From the NCBI GenBank assembly GCA_000437555.1, contig FR901027.1, forward strand, positions 33,122 to 52,652: a DNA stretch of 19,531 nt. Reading direction: 5' to 3'. Shown here piece after piece: positions 13,440 to 19,531 of this stretch (the stretch's first letter is position 1; each line of letters opens with the position of its first letter). The position numbers and the translations under genes were made by a program. This stretch comes from Acidaminococcus sp. CAG:917 (lineage in GTDB: Bacteria > Bacillota > Clostridia > Christensenellales > CAG-917). Below the pieces are notes generated by a model that was given only the letters and a program-made list of their open reading frames with translations, was not told the origin of the DNA and made no database searches.

Positions 13440-15240
13440 TGCCTTCCTTTATTAAATAAGCAAGATAGTCATTGATTGTCTGCTGAAAATCTGCTTCCGT
13501 TAATTTCGCATAGTCCGTCTTCATATAAGCTTCGCACAGCCATTCATCATCTCCGTTAACTTTGTGAGTAGCCGATAAACCGTCAACAGATTGTCTGTTG
13601 CGATAAAGGTCAATCCATTCTTTTTCTATTTCAACCCACTTACTCTTACCGGTGCTAGCATCGATCTGTTCAACTCGTCCAAGATTTTTCTTTTTCTTAA
13701 ATCCGTCTTCTTTGTAATAGCCGAAGTATGTATCAGGATTTGAAATATCACTATGTTTTGTGCCTATCTTGAATACCATACAGCACGCTGAAGCACTTGC
13801 CCCTGGGTAGAAAATTTCGCTGGGCAATGTAAATACCGCATCAAGGGTATTCTCTTTCAGTATTTCCTCTTTAAGTCTTGCGATTTCTCCGCTTGTCCCT
13901 ATTGCACATGCCACAGGAAGCAAAACCGCCAATTTTGCATGGTGATTGATTGAATTAAGTGTATCCGCTATATACTTGACAAAATACAATCCTTTTGAAG
14001 GATCTTCCTTTTTATCTTTTGCCCAAGTATCTACATAGCTTTTGGGCAGATGAATGCGCTGCCCATTGTAAGGAGGATTCATTAGGATAATATTTGGCTT
14101 CGCTTCTTTAATCCAATCGGCAAGTGCAAAACAACTCCCTTGTCTTATGTTTGAATTTCCGTCGGAATGTATCAACATATTAGTAGTAGCAAGACCGTAT
14201 ATGTTTTCGTCAAATTCGATACCGAATATTTGATGTTTCTTAATGTTTTCCTGTTCCGCTGCCGTAGCACAATCATCCAATGCTTGCGTCATTGCACGAA
14301 CTAAAAACGAACCACTGCCACAACAAGGATCGAGTATCACAGAATGTTTGTTTACTCCTGTGATTTTTGACATAAAATCAGTTATATGATCAGGCGTGAA
14401 CGCTTGGTTTTTATCCGATTTACCAACATACTTATTAAAGGTAACAAAGAACAAGTTAAGCAGATCTTGTCCCGACGTGCTTTTATCGTTAATAAAAGGC
14501 AATATGTTATCTTCAATAAACTTTAAAATTTCTCTTATCGCATCAATTTTTAATTGGCGAACATATTGATTATCCAGCACATTTCTATTCAACAAAGCCA
14601 ACTTTTCCGCTTTATTCAAGTCATCATTGAGCAAATTTTCCAACACTTCTCTTATTCTTGTACGAATTTGTGCGGCAGTTAATGTTGGAGTCGAGTAATC
14701 AAGTCCATTTTTCAGTGCCAACAAGCACGTTCCCACAAACTGACTTCTTAATTTTTCAGGAATACTATGGCGATGCAGCAACTCGTTAAGTTTATAGGTG
14801 TTTTGCATCACCTTTTCCTTGTCGTTTATCTTTGAAGTATAGAAGTCGACATACTCATCCATTGTGCGAAGTGCTGTTTCTTTTGGCATTAAATCGCTGT
14901 CGGCAACAACGCCTCTCCACACTTTAATATTATCGTTTATTGTGTTGGCAAGAATGGCAACGGTTTTGTTGCCTGTAAGCGCCTTTTCATATTCAACATA
15001 TGCAGATAACTGTTCTTCATCTGCCACAGTAAAGTTTTGCTTTGTTTCTATCAATACGGTCACATTATCTTTTACGAATCGAATATCAAGTTTCTCAAAT
15101 ACTCTACCAATCCTATTTCTAATAGGTTTAAAAGGTAACGCTGCATTACTGAACGCCTTCGGATAACTGAATTCGTCGTTTTCAATGTTGCTTGTTAAGT
15201 ATTCTCTTCCAACGATAGAAATAATATCTGCTCTAATCAT
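13423..15240 (-). CDS. Nuclease-methyltransferase fusion, type IIB/IIG-like (BcgI A-like)
   Basis: 605 residues. The N-terminal about 110 residues look like a PD-(D/E)xK nuclease domain: Asp52 in DIRF, then Glu65-Thr-Lys67 in VLIETK, followed by a Q-x2-AY helix (QLSAYVEYEKA), as in HsdR-type N-termini. A helical linker (about 140-250) leads to an N6-adenine methyltransferase. Its motif X-like segment NQAFTPDHITDFM is at 277-289, SAM-binding motif I LDPCCGSGSFL at 302-312, and catalytic NPPY at 387-390. With the specificity subunit this makes a self-contained cutting and methylating enzyme, which explains the lack of a separate hsdR. GAGG lies about 11 nt before the ATG at 15240. A plain type I HsdM with a chance ExK is the alternative. 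Confidence 0.85.
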   Translation of the reverse strand: MIRADIISIVGREYLTSNIENDEFSYPKAFSNAALPFKPIRNRIGRVFEKLDIRFVKDNVTVLIETKQNFTVADEEQLSAYVEYEKALTGNKTVAILANTINDNIKVWRGVVADSDLMPKETALRTMDEYVDFYTSKINDKEKVMQNTYKLNELLHRHSIPEKLRSQFVGTCLLALKNGLDYSTPTLTAAQIRTRIREVLENLLNDDLNKAEKLALLNRNVLDNQYVRQLKIDAIREILKFIEDNILPFINDKSTSGQDLLNLFFVTFNKYVGKSDKNQAFTPDHITDFMSKITGVNKHSVILDPCCGSGSFLVRAMTQALDDCATAAEQENIKKHQIFGIEFDENIYGLATTNMLIHSDGNSNIRQGSCFALADWIKEAKPNIILMNPPYNGQRIHLPKSYVDTWAKDKKEDPSKGLYFVKYIADTLNSINHHAKLAVLLPVACAIGTSGEIARLKEEILKENTLDAVFTLPSEIFYPGASASACCMVFKIGTKHSDISNPDTYFGYYKEDGFKKKKNLGRVEQIDASTGKSKWVEIEKEWIDLYRNRQSVDGLSATHKVNGDDEWLCEAYMKTDYAKLTEADFQQTINDYLAYLIKEGNVYES

Positions 15241-15305
15241 TTGTAATACATCCTCTTTCTTTCATAATAATTTCTATTGAAACAAGCTCTATTTTGCAAT
15301 CGACA

Positions 15306-15980
15306 TCAATTATTGTTTTTACTATTTTGACATGTGTTATTTGGTTTTCGCTTCTTTTTATCTAAAACTTCATTGACGGCCTCATTGAGTAATTGATAAG
15401 ATTTTTTTCCTGTTTGTTTGTCCGTTAATTCTATCATCTTCTTTTTATAATAAACATCTCTTAATTCTCCCCACATATTTTTTCCTTTTATTTTTCGGAA
15501 ATTTTCTTGGGCTTTGTCCGTGTCGGGTAAAAGTTCAAAAATATAGCTTCCTTTACCTTTTGGCGGTTTGTCATATCTTAAAATTTTTACGCCTTGTAAG
15601 GTTTCCTCTAATATCACAATATCATAGGAATGTTTGATATCGGAATTATTACCCTTTTTCTTTATTGTAATAGAAGAGGTACTGTTTTCACAATTACTAT
15701 ACCCATAATTTTTTACAGTACTGTCTAAAGCATTGATAAATAAATACTTTAATTTTTTTGCTTTTAAATTGTTTTTATTTTTTGTAATTCTAATTTGATA
15801 ATCGCAATCAAAACCTTTGTTATGATGTCTTATTACTAAATTCCTTTTTGCACTGCCTACCAACATATAAGTAAAACTAACACCACAATCCTTTATTTCT
15901 TCGCGTATAGTTTGCATCCAATTATCAAATTGTTTTTTAAACGGCCTTACTTCTGAAGGATCGACATATCTTTTATCCAT
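15306..15980 (-). CDS. Nucleotidyltransferase-like protein paired with a HEPN gene
   Basis: 224 residues. It shows the polymerase-beta-type signature: Gly42-Ser43 (MLVGSAKR), Asp58-x-Asp60 (GFDCDYQI), and a third acidic residue Asp120 on a later strand (HSYDIVIL). The C-terminus is Lys/Asn-rich and probably disordered. The fold suggests transfer of a nucleotide to a protein or RNA, or making a small nucleotide signal. The gene starts 1 nt after the stop of the HEPN gene (TGATATG), which is translational coupling. HEPN/MNT pairs are known toxin-antitoxin modules in which the transferase AMPylates and silences the HEPN RNase. This protein is larger than classical MntA, so it may be a different subfamily. 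A 65-nt gap separates it from the methyltransferase gene. Confidence 0.68.
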   Translation of the reverse strand: MDKRYVDPSEVRPFKKQFDNWMQTIREEIKDCGVSFTYMLVGSAKRNLVIRHHNKGFDCDYQIRITKNKNNLKAKKLKYLFINALDSTVKNYGYSNCENSTSSITIKKKGNNSDIKHSYDIVILEETLQGVKILRYDKPPKGKGSYIFELLPDTDKAQENFRKIKGKNMWGELRDVYYKKKMIELTDKQTGKKSYQLLNEAVNEVLDKKKRKPNNTCQNSKNNN

Positions 15981-15981
15981 A

Positions 15982-16635
15982 TCACATTTCCAATTTTAAC
16001 TTATAATCTGTAAAATCACATCTTAAGTTATTTATTTTGTTTATAAAATTAAGTTTATACCCTTCTGGTAAGTTGTTTGCCAATGCCTTTATCCCGGCTT
16101 TCATTTTCTCCTTATTTGCTTCAATTTTATTGAACTTTTGCTCTTTACCTAAAACTAAGAGATTGTGGTGCATAACCACATTTCTGACTTTCCTTATCTC
16201 ATCGAATTCCCTGCATTTTTCAACATCGAACATTTTTATTTCTTTTACTAGTTCGATTGTTTCTCCTAAATCAAGATTAAAATTTTTATATAACTCAGAG
16301 TCTTCTTTCTCAGCTTGCTTATAAACATTTTGCGCCATTTTTATGATATAATCCTCTTCCTTTCTATTAAGCTTAAAATCTCTTTCTATATCATACCTAT
16401 CAAATAATTGAGCTCTAAGATATTCTTCAAATGTAGCTAGATATATGTATAACGCATCTCTTAAATTTTTGTCATATTTAATACAGGAACTTAAATCCGA
16501 ATATTTCACCTTCGATTGATCGAACTTTATCAAATAACAGTACATTTGCTTAAATAAAAATTGACCTTTAATTTTTATGTATTTTTCAAACTCCGCCTTT
16601 TCATCAACATTAGAAAAAACCATTTTTTCAAACAT
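15982..16635 (-). CDS. Abi-like HEPN-domain protein (candidate RNase toxin)
   Basis: 217 mainly helical residues. The FEEYLRAQL segment (69-77) and a HEPN R-x4-H motif, Arg151-Asn-x3-His156 (KVRNVVMHHN), match the AbiD/AbiF-type Abi_2 group and HEPN ribonucleases generally. These proteins typically cut RNA and arrest growth upon phage infection. I chose the ATG at 16635 because AAGGGG lies 6 nt upstream; a GTG at 16662 overlapping the repressor stop is possible but has no better signal. Directly upstream is an XRE repressor and directly downstream, 1 nt away, the nucleotidyltransferase gene. The order repressor-HEPN-transferase suggests a regulated toxin with its neutralising partner. Confidence 0.75.
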   Translation of the reverse strand: MFEKMVFSNVDEKAEFEKYIKIKGQFLFKQMYCYLIKFDQSKVKYSDLSSCIKYDKNLRDALYIYLATFEEYLRAQLFDRYDIERDFKLNRKEEDYIIKMAQNVYKQAEKEDSELYKNFNLDLGETIELVKEIKMFDVEKCREFDEIRKVRNVVMHHNLLVLGKEQKFNKIEANKEKMKAGIKALANNLPEGYKLNFINKINNLRCDFTDYKLKLEM

Positions 16636-16658
16636 TTTCAACCCCTTGAGCTTTATTT

Positions 16659-16865
16659 TCACGATTTCCGTGATAGATCTATAATATCGCCTACATTACA
16701 ATCTAAAGCATTACAAATTCTAATCAGCACATCCATTGAAACGGTTTCATTCTTACCGAGTTTGGCAAGTGTAGTCGTGGAAATATCCGCTTTAAGTCGC
16801 ATTTCTGTCTTTGTCATTCCTTTGTCTATAAGCAATTTCCAAAGTTTACTGTAGCTGATTGCCAT
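16659..16865 (-). CDS. XRE-family HTH transcriptional regulator
   Basis: A 68-residue single-domain Cro/C1-type DNA-binding protein. The helix-turn-helix covers about 18-40 (MTKTEMRLKADISTTTLAKL), followed by the family block TVSMDVLIRICNALDCNVGDIIDL. GAGGTGA precedes the ATG at 16865 with 5-nt spacing. It is the first gene of the island transcript, just behind a TATAAT promoter, the position expected of an autorepressor of the downstream HEPN-transferase pair. It has no separate sensory domain. It could alternatively be an antitoxin in its own right. Confidence 0.92.
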   Translation of the reverse strand: MAISYSKLWKLLIDKGMTKTEMRLKADISTTTLAKLGKNETVSMDVLIRICNALDCNVGDIIDLSRKS

Positions 16866-16895
16866 TAAATCACCTCAATTTATTATAACATATAA

Positions 16896-16924
16896 ATTAT
16901 AGCATAGTAATTTATCTTTCACAA
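16896..16924 (-). promoter_or_regulatory. Promoter of the island operon
   Basis: The minus strand carries TTGTGA (16924-16919), a 17-nt spacer and TATAAT (16901-16896). A second TATAAT lies at 16887-16882, preceded 17 nt away by TTACTA. The region is rich in partial TATAA/TTATA inverted repeats that could be operators for the XRE protein. Confidence 0.68.
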
Positions 16925-16995
16925 TAGATTATCAGCGTTTATAAACATTTATCTATAATAAATCGTTTGAAAATATTCTATTTACGTTGCCATTG

Positions 16996-17069
16996 CTCCA
17001 CCAAAGCAAAGGGCTTCGGCTCAAAGCAATCCAAAACAAAAAGAGGCTCATCGCCTCTTTTTTTTGTTT
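16996..17069 (+). repeat. Direct repeat, right copy (candidate attR)
   Basis: Begins with the tmRNA 3' octamer CTCCACCA, although no tmRNA lies upstream here, and repeats the ssrA trailer and terminator. The terminator stem GAGGC/GCCTC is conserved while its loop differs. It also provides a complete plus-strand terminator (about 17038-17065). Confidence 0.85.
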
Positions 17070-17251
17070 GTTTTTCCTACGTCGTTTCGGGTGAATTGCT
17101 TTAAGCAAGCGATTGGCGGGAATAGTCTTCTCAACAGACATTCAATCGCTTTTGTGCTTTATAACACAACTTTAAATTTTATAAAACAAATTCTCGCTTA
17201 TTTTTAACTGCTCTTAGATTTATTTTAAAACCGATGCCGACGGCTTCAATC

Positions 17252-17455
17252 TTAATTGTTATTTTGTTTTTTTGACCATTCTTCCACTGCCCACCGCAAA
17301 AAATCGGCTTTCGTCATACCTGTTGCTTTTATTTTTTCATCAATATAAGCAAGTTCTTCCAATTTAAGATTTACTATAAAAGGTTTATACTTCCCTCTTA
17401 TCTTTTTGGAATAACGCTTATCTGCTTCTTTTTGTGCTTCGCTTCGTGTAGACAT
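17252..17455 (-). CDS. Small ribbon-helix-helix-like DNA-binding protein (hypothetical)
   Basis: 67 residues from the ATG at 17455, 6 nt after AAGAGG; a TTG five codons upstream is rejected. A basic N-terminus (about 1-25) precedes a short strand, PFIVNLKLEE, and two helices (LAYIDEKIKATG and KADFLRWAVEEWSKK). This is the layout of Arc/MetJ-type regulators. No partner toxin gene is adjacent. It lies just outside the right repeat and may belong to the chromosome or to an older insertion. Function is unknown. Confidence 0.68.
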   Translation of the reverse strand: MSTRSEAQKEADKRYSKKIRGKYKPFIVNLKLEELAYIDEKIKATGMTKADFLRWAVEEWSKKQNNN

Positions 17456-17513
17456 TTTACGCCTCTTCAATTACAAGTTTTATTCCGCAGCGGTGACTAA
17501 CCATATAGGTATT

Positions 17514-17876
17514 TTATTTTATCACACAATCGGCGGTTGCGACGTTTGTTGCAATCGGCACGTTATACACAACGGCGATTCTCAAAAGCGCCTTTACGTC
17601 GGGGTCGTGCGGCTGAGCCGTCAAAGGGTCGCAAAGAAAGACTATTGCGTCAATCTCGCCCTCCGCCACCTTTGCGCCAATCTGTTGGTCGCCGCCCATA
17701 GGACCGGATAAAAAGCCCTTTACCTTAAGCCCCGTCGCCTCGGATATAAGACGGGACGTGGTTCCCGTTCCGCACAGCTCGAACTCTTCAAGTTTTTGTC
17801 TGTTGTTTTTCGCCCATTCGATAATCTCGGCTTTTTTGTTGTCGTGCGCAATCAAAGCAATAACCTTTTTCTTCAT
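17514..17876 (-). CDS. mgsA: Methylglyoxal synthase
   Basis: Converts dihydroxyacetone phosphate to methylglyoxal and phosphate, a bypass of lower glycolysis used when phosphate is scarce or sugar phosphates accumulate. The compact 120-residue protein shows the family motifs: IALIAHDNKK (6-15), GTGTTSRLI (36-44, phosphate binding), GFLSGPMGGDQQIGAKVAEG (54-73) and FLCDPLTAQPHDPDVKALLRIA (80-101, with catalytic Asp residues). AAAGGAG lies 9 nt before the ATG at 17876. It appears monocistronic, between the ribbon-helix-helix gene and the surface-protein gene. No obvious promoter or terminator hairpin was found around it. Confidence 0.95.
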   Translation of the reverse strand: MKKKVIALIAHDNKKAEIIEWAKNNRQKLEEFELCGTGTTSRLISEATGLKVKGFLSGPMGGDQQIGAKVAEGEIDAIVFLCDPLTAQPHDPDVKALLRIAVVYNVPIATNVATADCVIK

Positions 17877-17995
17877 TAAAATTATCTCCTTTGTGTCTTT
17901 GCCTTTTATTTTGTCTTAAACTGCAAGGGCGTTTATGCTATAAGATTTTAAACAAACGGCATTCGCCGCCCAAAATCTCTTTTCGATAAAAAGCA

Positions 17996-19285
17996 TTATA
18001 CCCTCTTTTGTCCGTATACGGGCAAAAGGTCATACGGCATTAAGTCGCTAAAAGTCAAACATACGTCGCTGTCCTTTTCGGGAAGCTCTTTTATCGTTCC
18101 CGACAAAGAGAGTATCGAAAGATTATCGGCGTTTTGATAATCTTCAGAAAACGAAGCGCCCGTCACGGAATCTTTTTTGACAACCTTTACCCTCACGTTG
18201 CCACGAGGTGCGGACGTACCGTCTATTTTCTTGCCGTCGTCGTTATAAAACTCGATTGCCAGAACGTCGTCGGGTAAACTCGCCCAACCCATTGCCGTCA
18301 CGTATACAGATACGAGGTTGACGCCCTCCAAAAAGCCGATAGGCTCGCCCGATATTCCGTCGCCTGTGAGGAAATATTCCGTATCGCTCTGCCAATTTGC
18401 GTAAAGCGTAACGTCTTCCCATACTCTGTTGCCGAAATTGAAAGCAACGGCGTCGGCGTCTTTCCACCCGTCGCGGGACGTATACCAACCTCTGAAGTTA
18501 TATCCTTCCCTTTTCGGCACGGACGGCATTTCAAGGTAGTCGCCGATAGAAATTTTTTGCGACGAATTGGAAATCGAGGGGGAGTCGTAAACAAGGTTTA
18601 TATCCACCTTCTGAACGGTGCTTATCGCCAGAAGCGACACACGCTTGTAAATCTTTCTGCTTCCCGATGAATCTGTAAGAAAAATCATATCGAAATTGTT
18701 GTGTGAAAAACTGTATTCGCTCACGACCTTTTCGCCGTCTTTAGTGTGAGTTGTTGTCAAAACGCCGTTTGCGTTTAACCAGGTTCCCGTCATCTTTCGA
18801 TAAACGCCGCCCTCGTCCGTCTGATATTCAAACACAATGGGATTAAAACTGAAATATTCGTTGGGATTTTCTACGTTTACGTAAATTCCCCTTACTCCCA
18901 CAAAACAAGTGAGCAAAATGACGGTTGCCGCAATCACAAGACAGAGAGGCAAAAACACGCTTAGTCCGTAACGCCTGAAGAAATAGCGAGCATAAGACGC
19001 CTTTTTCTTTTTAGGTTTGTTTTTGACGGATTTATCCTGAGAAGGCTGTTCCGTGACCTCTTCGGCAGGCTTGATATAGATAGGCTCCGCCTTTTCCGTC
19101 TTGACGGACACCTCCTCCACTTCCGTAAAAGAATGCCGCAGGAAAAAGCCGCTTAGCAGAGGTCTGAAAAGTTTTTTACAGCGCTTGCATTGCAAAAGTC
19201 CGTTTTCGAGTTTTTTCAACTCTTTGCCGCAGTTCGGACACTCGATGGCGTGCATATCCGATTTAATGTCATTAGTGTTTTTCAA
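17996..19285 (-). CDS. Zinc-ribbon membrane protein with extracellular InlB-type repeat
   Basis: 429 residues from a TTG at 19285, supported by GGTGAG just upstream; the ATG at 19255 lacks a ribosome binding site but would keep all domains. The cytosolic N-terminus has a zinc ribbon, C16-x2-C19 and C33-x2-C36. A Lys/Glu-rich linker and a basic stretch (KNKPKKKK, 88-95) lead to one membrane helix (about 108-130). The external part is beta-rich and includes one Listeria-Bacteroides (InlB B/Flg_new) repeat at about 226-299, recognisable by GYNFRGWYTS and VTLYANWQ. Such architecture suggests an envelope-associated protein. The role is unknown. A short weak hairpin (GCGGC-GAAT-GCCGT) follows the stop. 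Confidence 0.82.
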   Translation of the reverse strand: MKNTNDIKSDMHAIECPNCGKELKKLENGLLQCKRCKKLFRPLLSGFFLRHSFTEVEEVSVKTEKAEPIYIKPAEEVTEQPSQDKSVKNKPKKKKASYARYFFRRYGLSVFLPLCLVIAATVILLTCFVGVRGIYVNVENPNEYFSFNPIVFEYQTDEGGVYRKMTGTWLNANGVLTTTHTKDGEKVVSEYSFSHNNFDMIFLTDSSGSRKIYKRVSLLAISTVQKVDINLVYDSPSISNSSQKISIGDYLEMPSVPKREGYNFRGWYTSRDGWKDADAVAFNFGNRVWEDVTLYANWQSDTEYFLTGDGISGEPIGFLEGVNLVSVYVTAMGWASLPDDVLAIEFYNDDGKKIDGTSAPRGNVRVKVVKKDSVTGASFSEDYQNADNLSILSLSGTIKELPEKDSDVCLTFSDLMPYDLLPVYGQKRV

Positions 19286-19341
19286 TTTCTCTCACCGATT
19301 TTCTTTGTAATTTTAAATAAATGTTAAAAATCTTTTTTTTT

Positions 19342-19370
19342 ATTATATTATAATACCGTCGCAATGTCAA
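19342..19370 (-). promoter_or_regulatory. Perfect consensus promoter of the zinc-ribbon surface protein
   Basis: The minus strand carries TTGACA (19370-19365), a 17-nt spacer and TATAAT (19347-19342), an exact sigma-A consensus. The transcript would have a leader of about 50 nt before the TTG start. Confidence 0.92.
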
Positions 19371-19482
19371 TTTACAATTTTGTGAAATATGCGTTTATGA
19401 AGCTTATACATCGAATAACGCAATGTTTTTCATAGGTTTTATATGTTAAAATAAGAATACACAAATTGAATTAAAGAGATTT

Positions 19483-19506
19483 AAAGCCACGTTATCCCGT
19501 GGCTTT
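19483..19506. terminator. Hairpin near the right edge, possible terminator
   Basis: AAAGCCACG (19483-19491) and CGTGGCTTT (19498-19506) form a perfect 9-bp stem with a 6-nt loop. The following T tract is poor on both strands, so direction is uncertain. It may terminate a gene beyond the right edge. Confidence 0.5.
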
Positions 19507-19531
19507 AGCTTTCTTCCGATTTCAGTTTACG

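Larger units (their letters stand above)
10579..16995. mobile_element. Candidate defence island inserted at the ssrA 3' end
   Basis: About 6.4 kb bounded by the direct repeats at 10571 and 16996. All six genes inside run on the minus strand and look like phage-defence functions. They are visibly richer in A/T-ending codons than the flanking housekeeping genes. The ssrA 3' end is a well-known integration site for tyrosine-recombinase elements. No integrase, excisionase or transposase is visible, so the element may be a remnant, depend on another element, or have entered by homologous recombination. Confidence 0.65.

Noticed and set aside
12357..15240. Ordinary type I restriction system missing hsdR
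   Set aside because: Considered first, but the methyltransferase has an N-terminal D...E-x-K nuclease-like domain and the specificity subunit looks BcgI-like, so a self-contained type IIB/IIG reading fits better.
15306..16662. CBASS-type cyclase operon
   Set aside because: The nucleotidyltransferase is small, and the partner is an Abi-like HEPN protein rather than a known cyclic-nucleotide effector; no Cap2/Cap3-like genes.
16953..17141. Small minus-strand frame across the right repeat
   Set aside because: Its residues come from the duplicated ssrA trailer and terminator; no ribosome binding site.
18243..18594. Arg-rich minus-strand frames inside the zinc-ribbon protein gene
   Set aside because: Out-of-frame shadows of the long gene with a consensus promoter; composition is typical of shifted frames.
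1..19531. CRISPR array
   Set aside because: No regularly spaced repeats with unique spacers were seen anywhere; the repeats found are pairs, palindromes or terminators.

Overview
The window looks like a chromosomal segment of a low-GC, Gram-positive-type anaerobe, most likely an uncultured gut member of the Clostridia. The evidence is the AAGGAG-type ribosome binding sites, consensus sigma-A promoters, many U-tailed intrinsic terminators, a T-box leader, a tmRNA and a methylglyoxal synthase. No species can be named from the sequence alone. Every protein gene I accept lies on the minus strand; the only plus-strand gene is the tmRNA.

Layout from left to right. Positions 1-360 hold a minus-strand T-box leader (its gene lies off the left edge) with its promoter and at least two stacked terminators. 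A predicted heavy-metal exporter with a Cys/His-rich loop and dut (dUTPase) follow (544-2102), then a flavin-dependent geranylgeranyl-reductase-like oxidoreductase (2372-3691). Next are two tandem paralogous four-helix membrane proteins (3996-4508 and 4965-5513) that share promoter, leader, Shine-Dalgarno and terminator design. A repeat-rich intergenic stretch leads to tRNA-Leu(CAG) at 6074-6160. A housekeeping run follows: coaE, a PflX-like radical SAM protein, dtd and a THUMP-domain RNA methyltransferase, then a MoaB/Mog-like molybdopterin adenylyltransferase.

The tmRNA gene ssrA (10222-10578, plus strand) opens an accessory region. About 75 nt that begin with the last 8 nt of ssrA and run through its terminator recur at 16996-17069. 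Between these direct repeats lie about 6.4 kb of visibly AT-richer minus-strand genes, all defence-like. In transcription order they are a small XRE repressor, an Abi-like HEPN protein (RNVVMH motif), a nucleotidyltransferase-like protein, a PD-(D/E)xK nuclease/N6-adenine methyltransferase fusion, a two-TRD specificity subunit, and an ApeA-type HEPN protein. I read this as a defence island at the ssrA 3' end carrying a BcgI-like type IIB restriction-modification pair, an ApeA effector and a candidate HTH-HEPN-nucleotidyltransferase toxin-antitoxin or abortive-infection module. No integrase is visible.

Right of the island are a small ribbon-helix-helix-like protein, mgsA (methylglyoxal synthase), and a zinc-ribbon/transmembrane/InlB-repeat surface protein behind a perfect consensus promoter. 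The most novel candidates are the HTH-HEPN-nucleotidyltransferase module, the restriction-modification/ApeA gene set in an ssrA island, and the duplicated membrane-protein transcription units.
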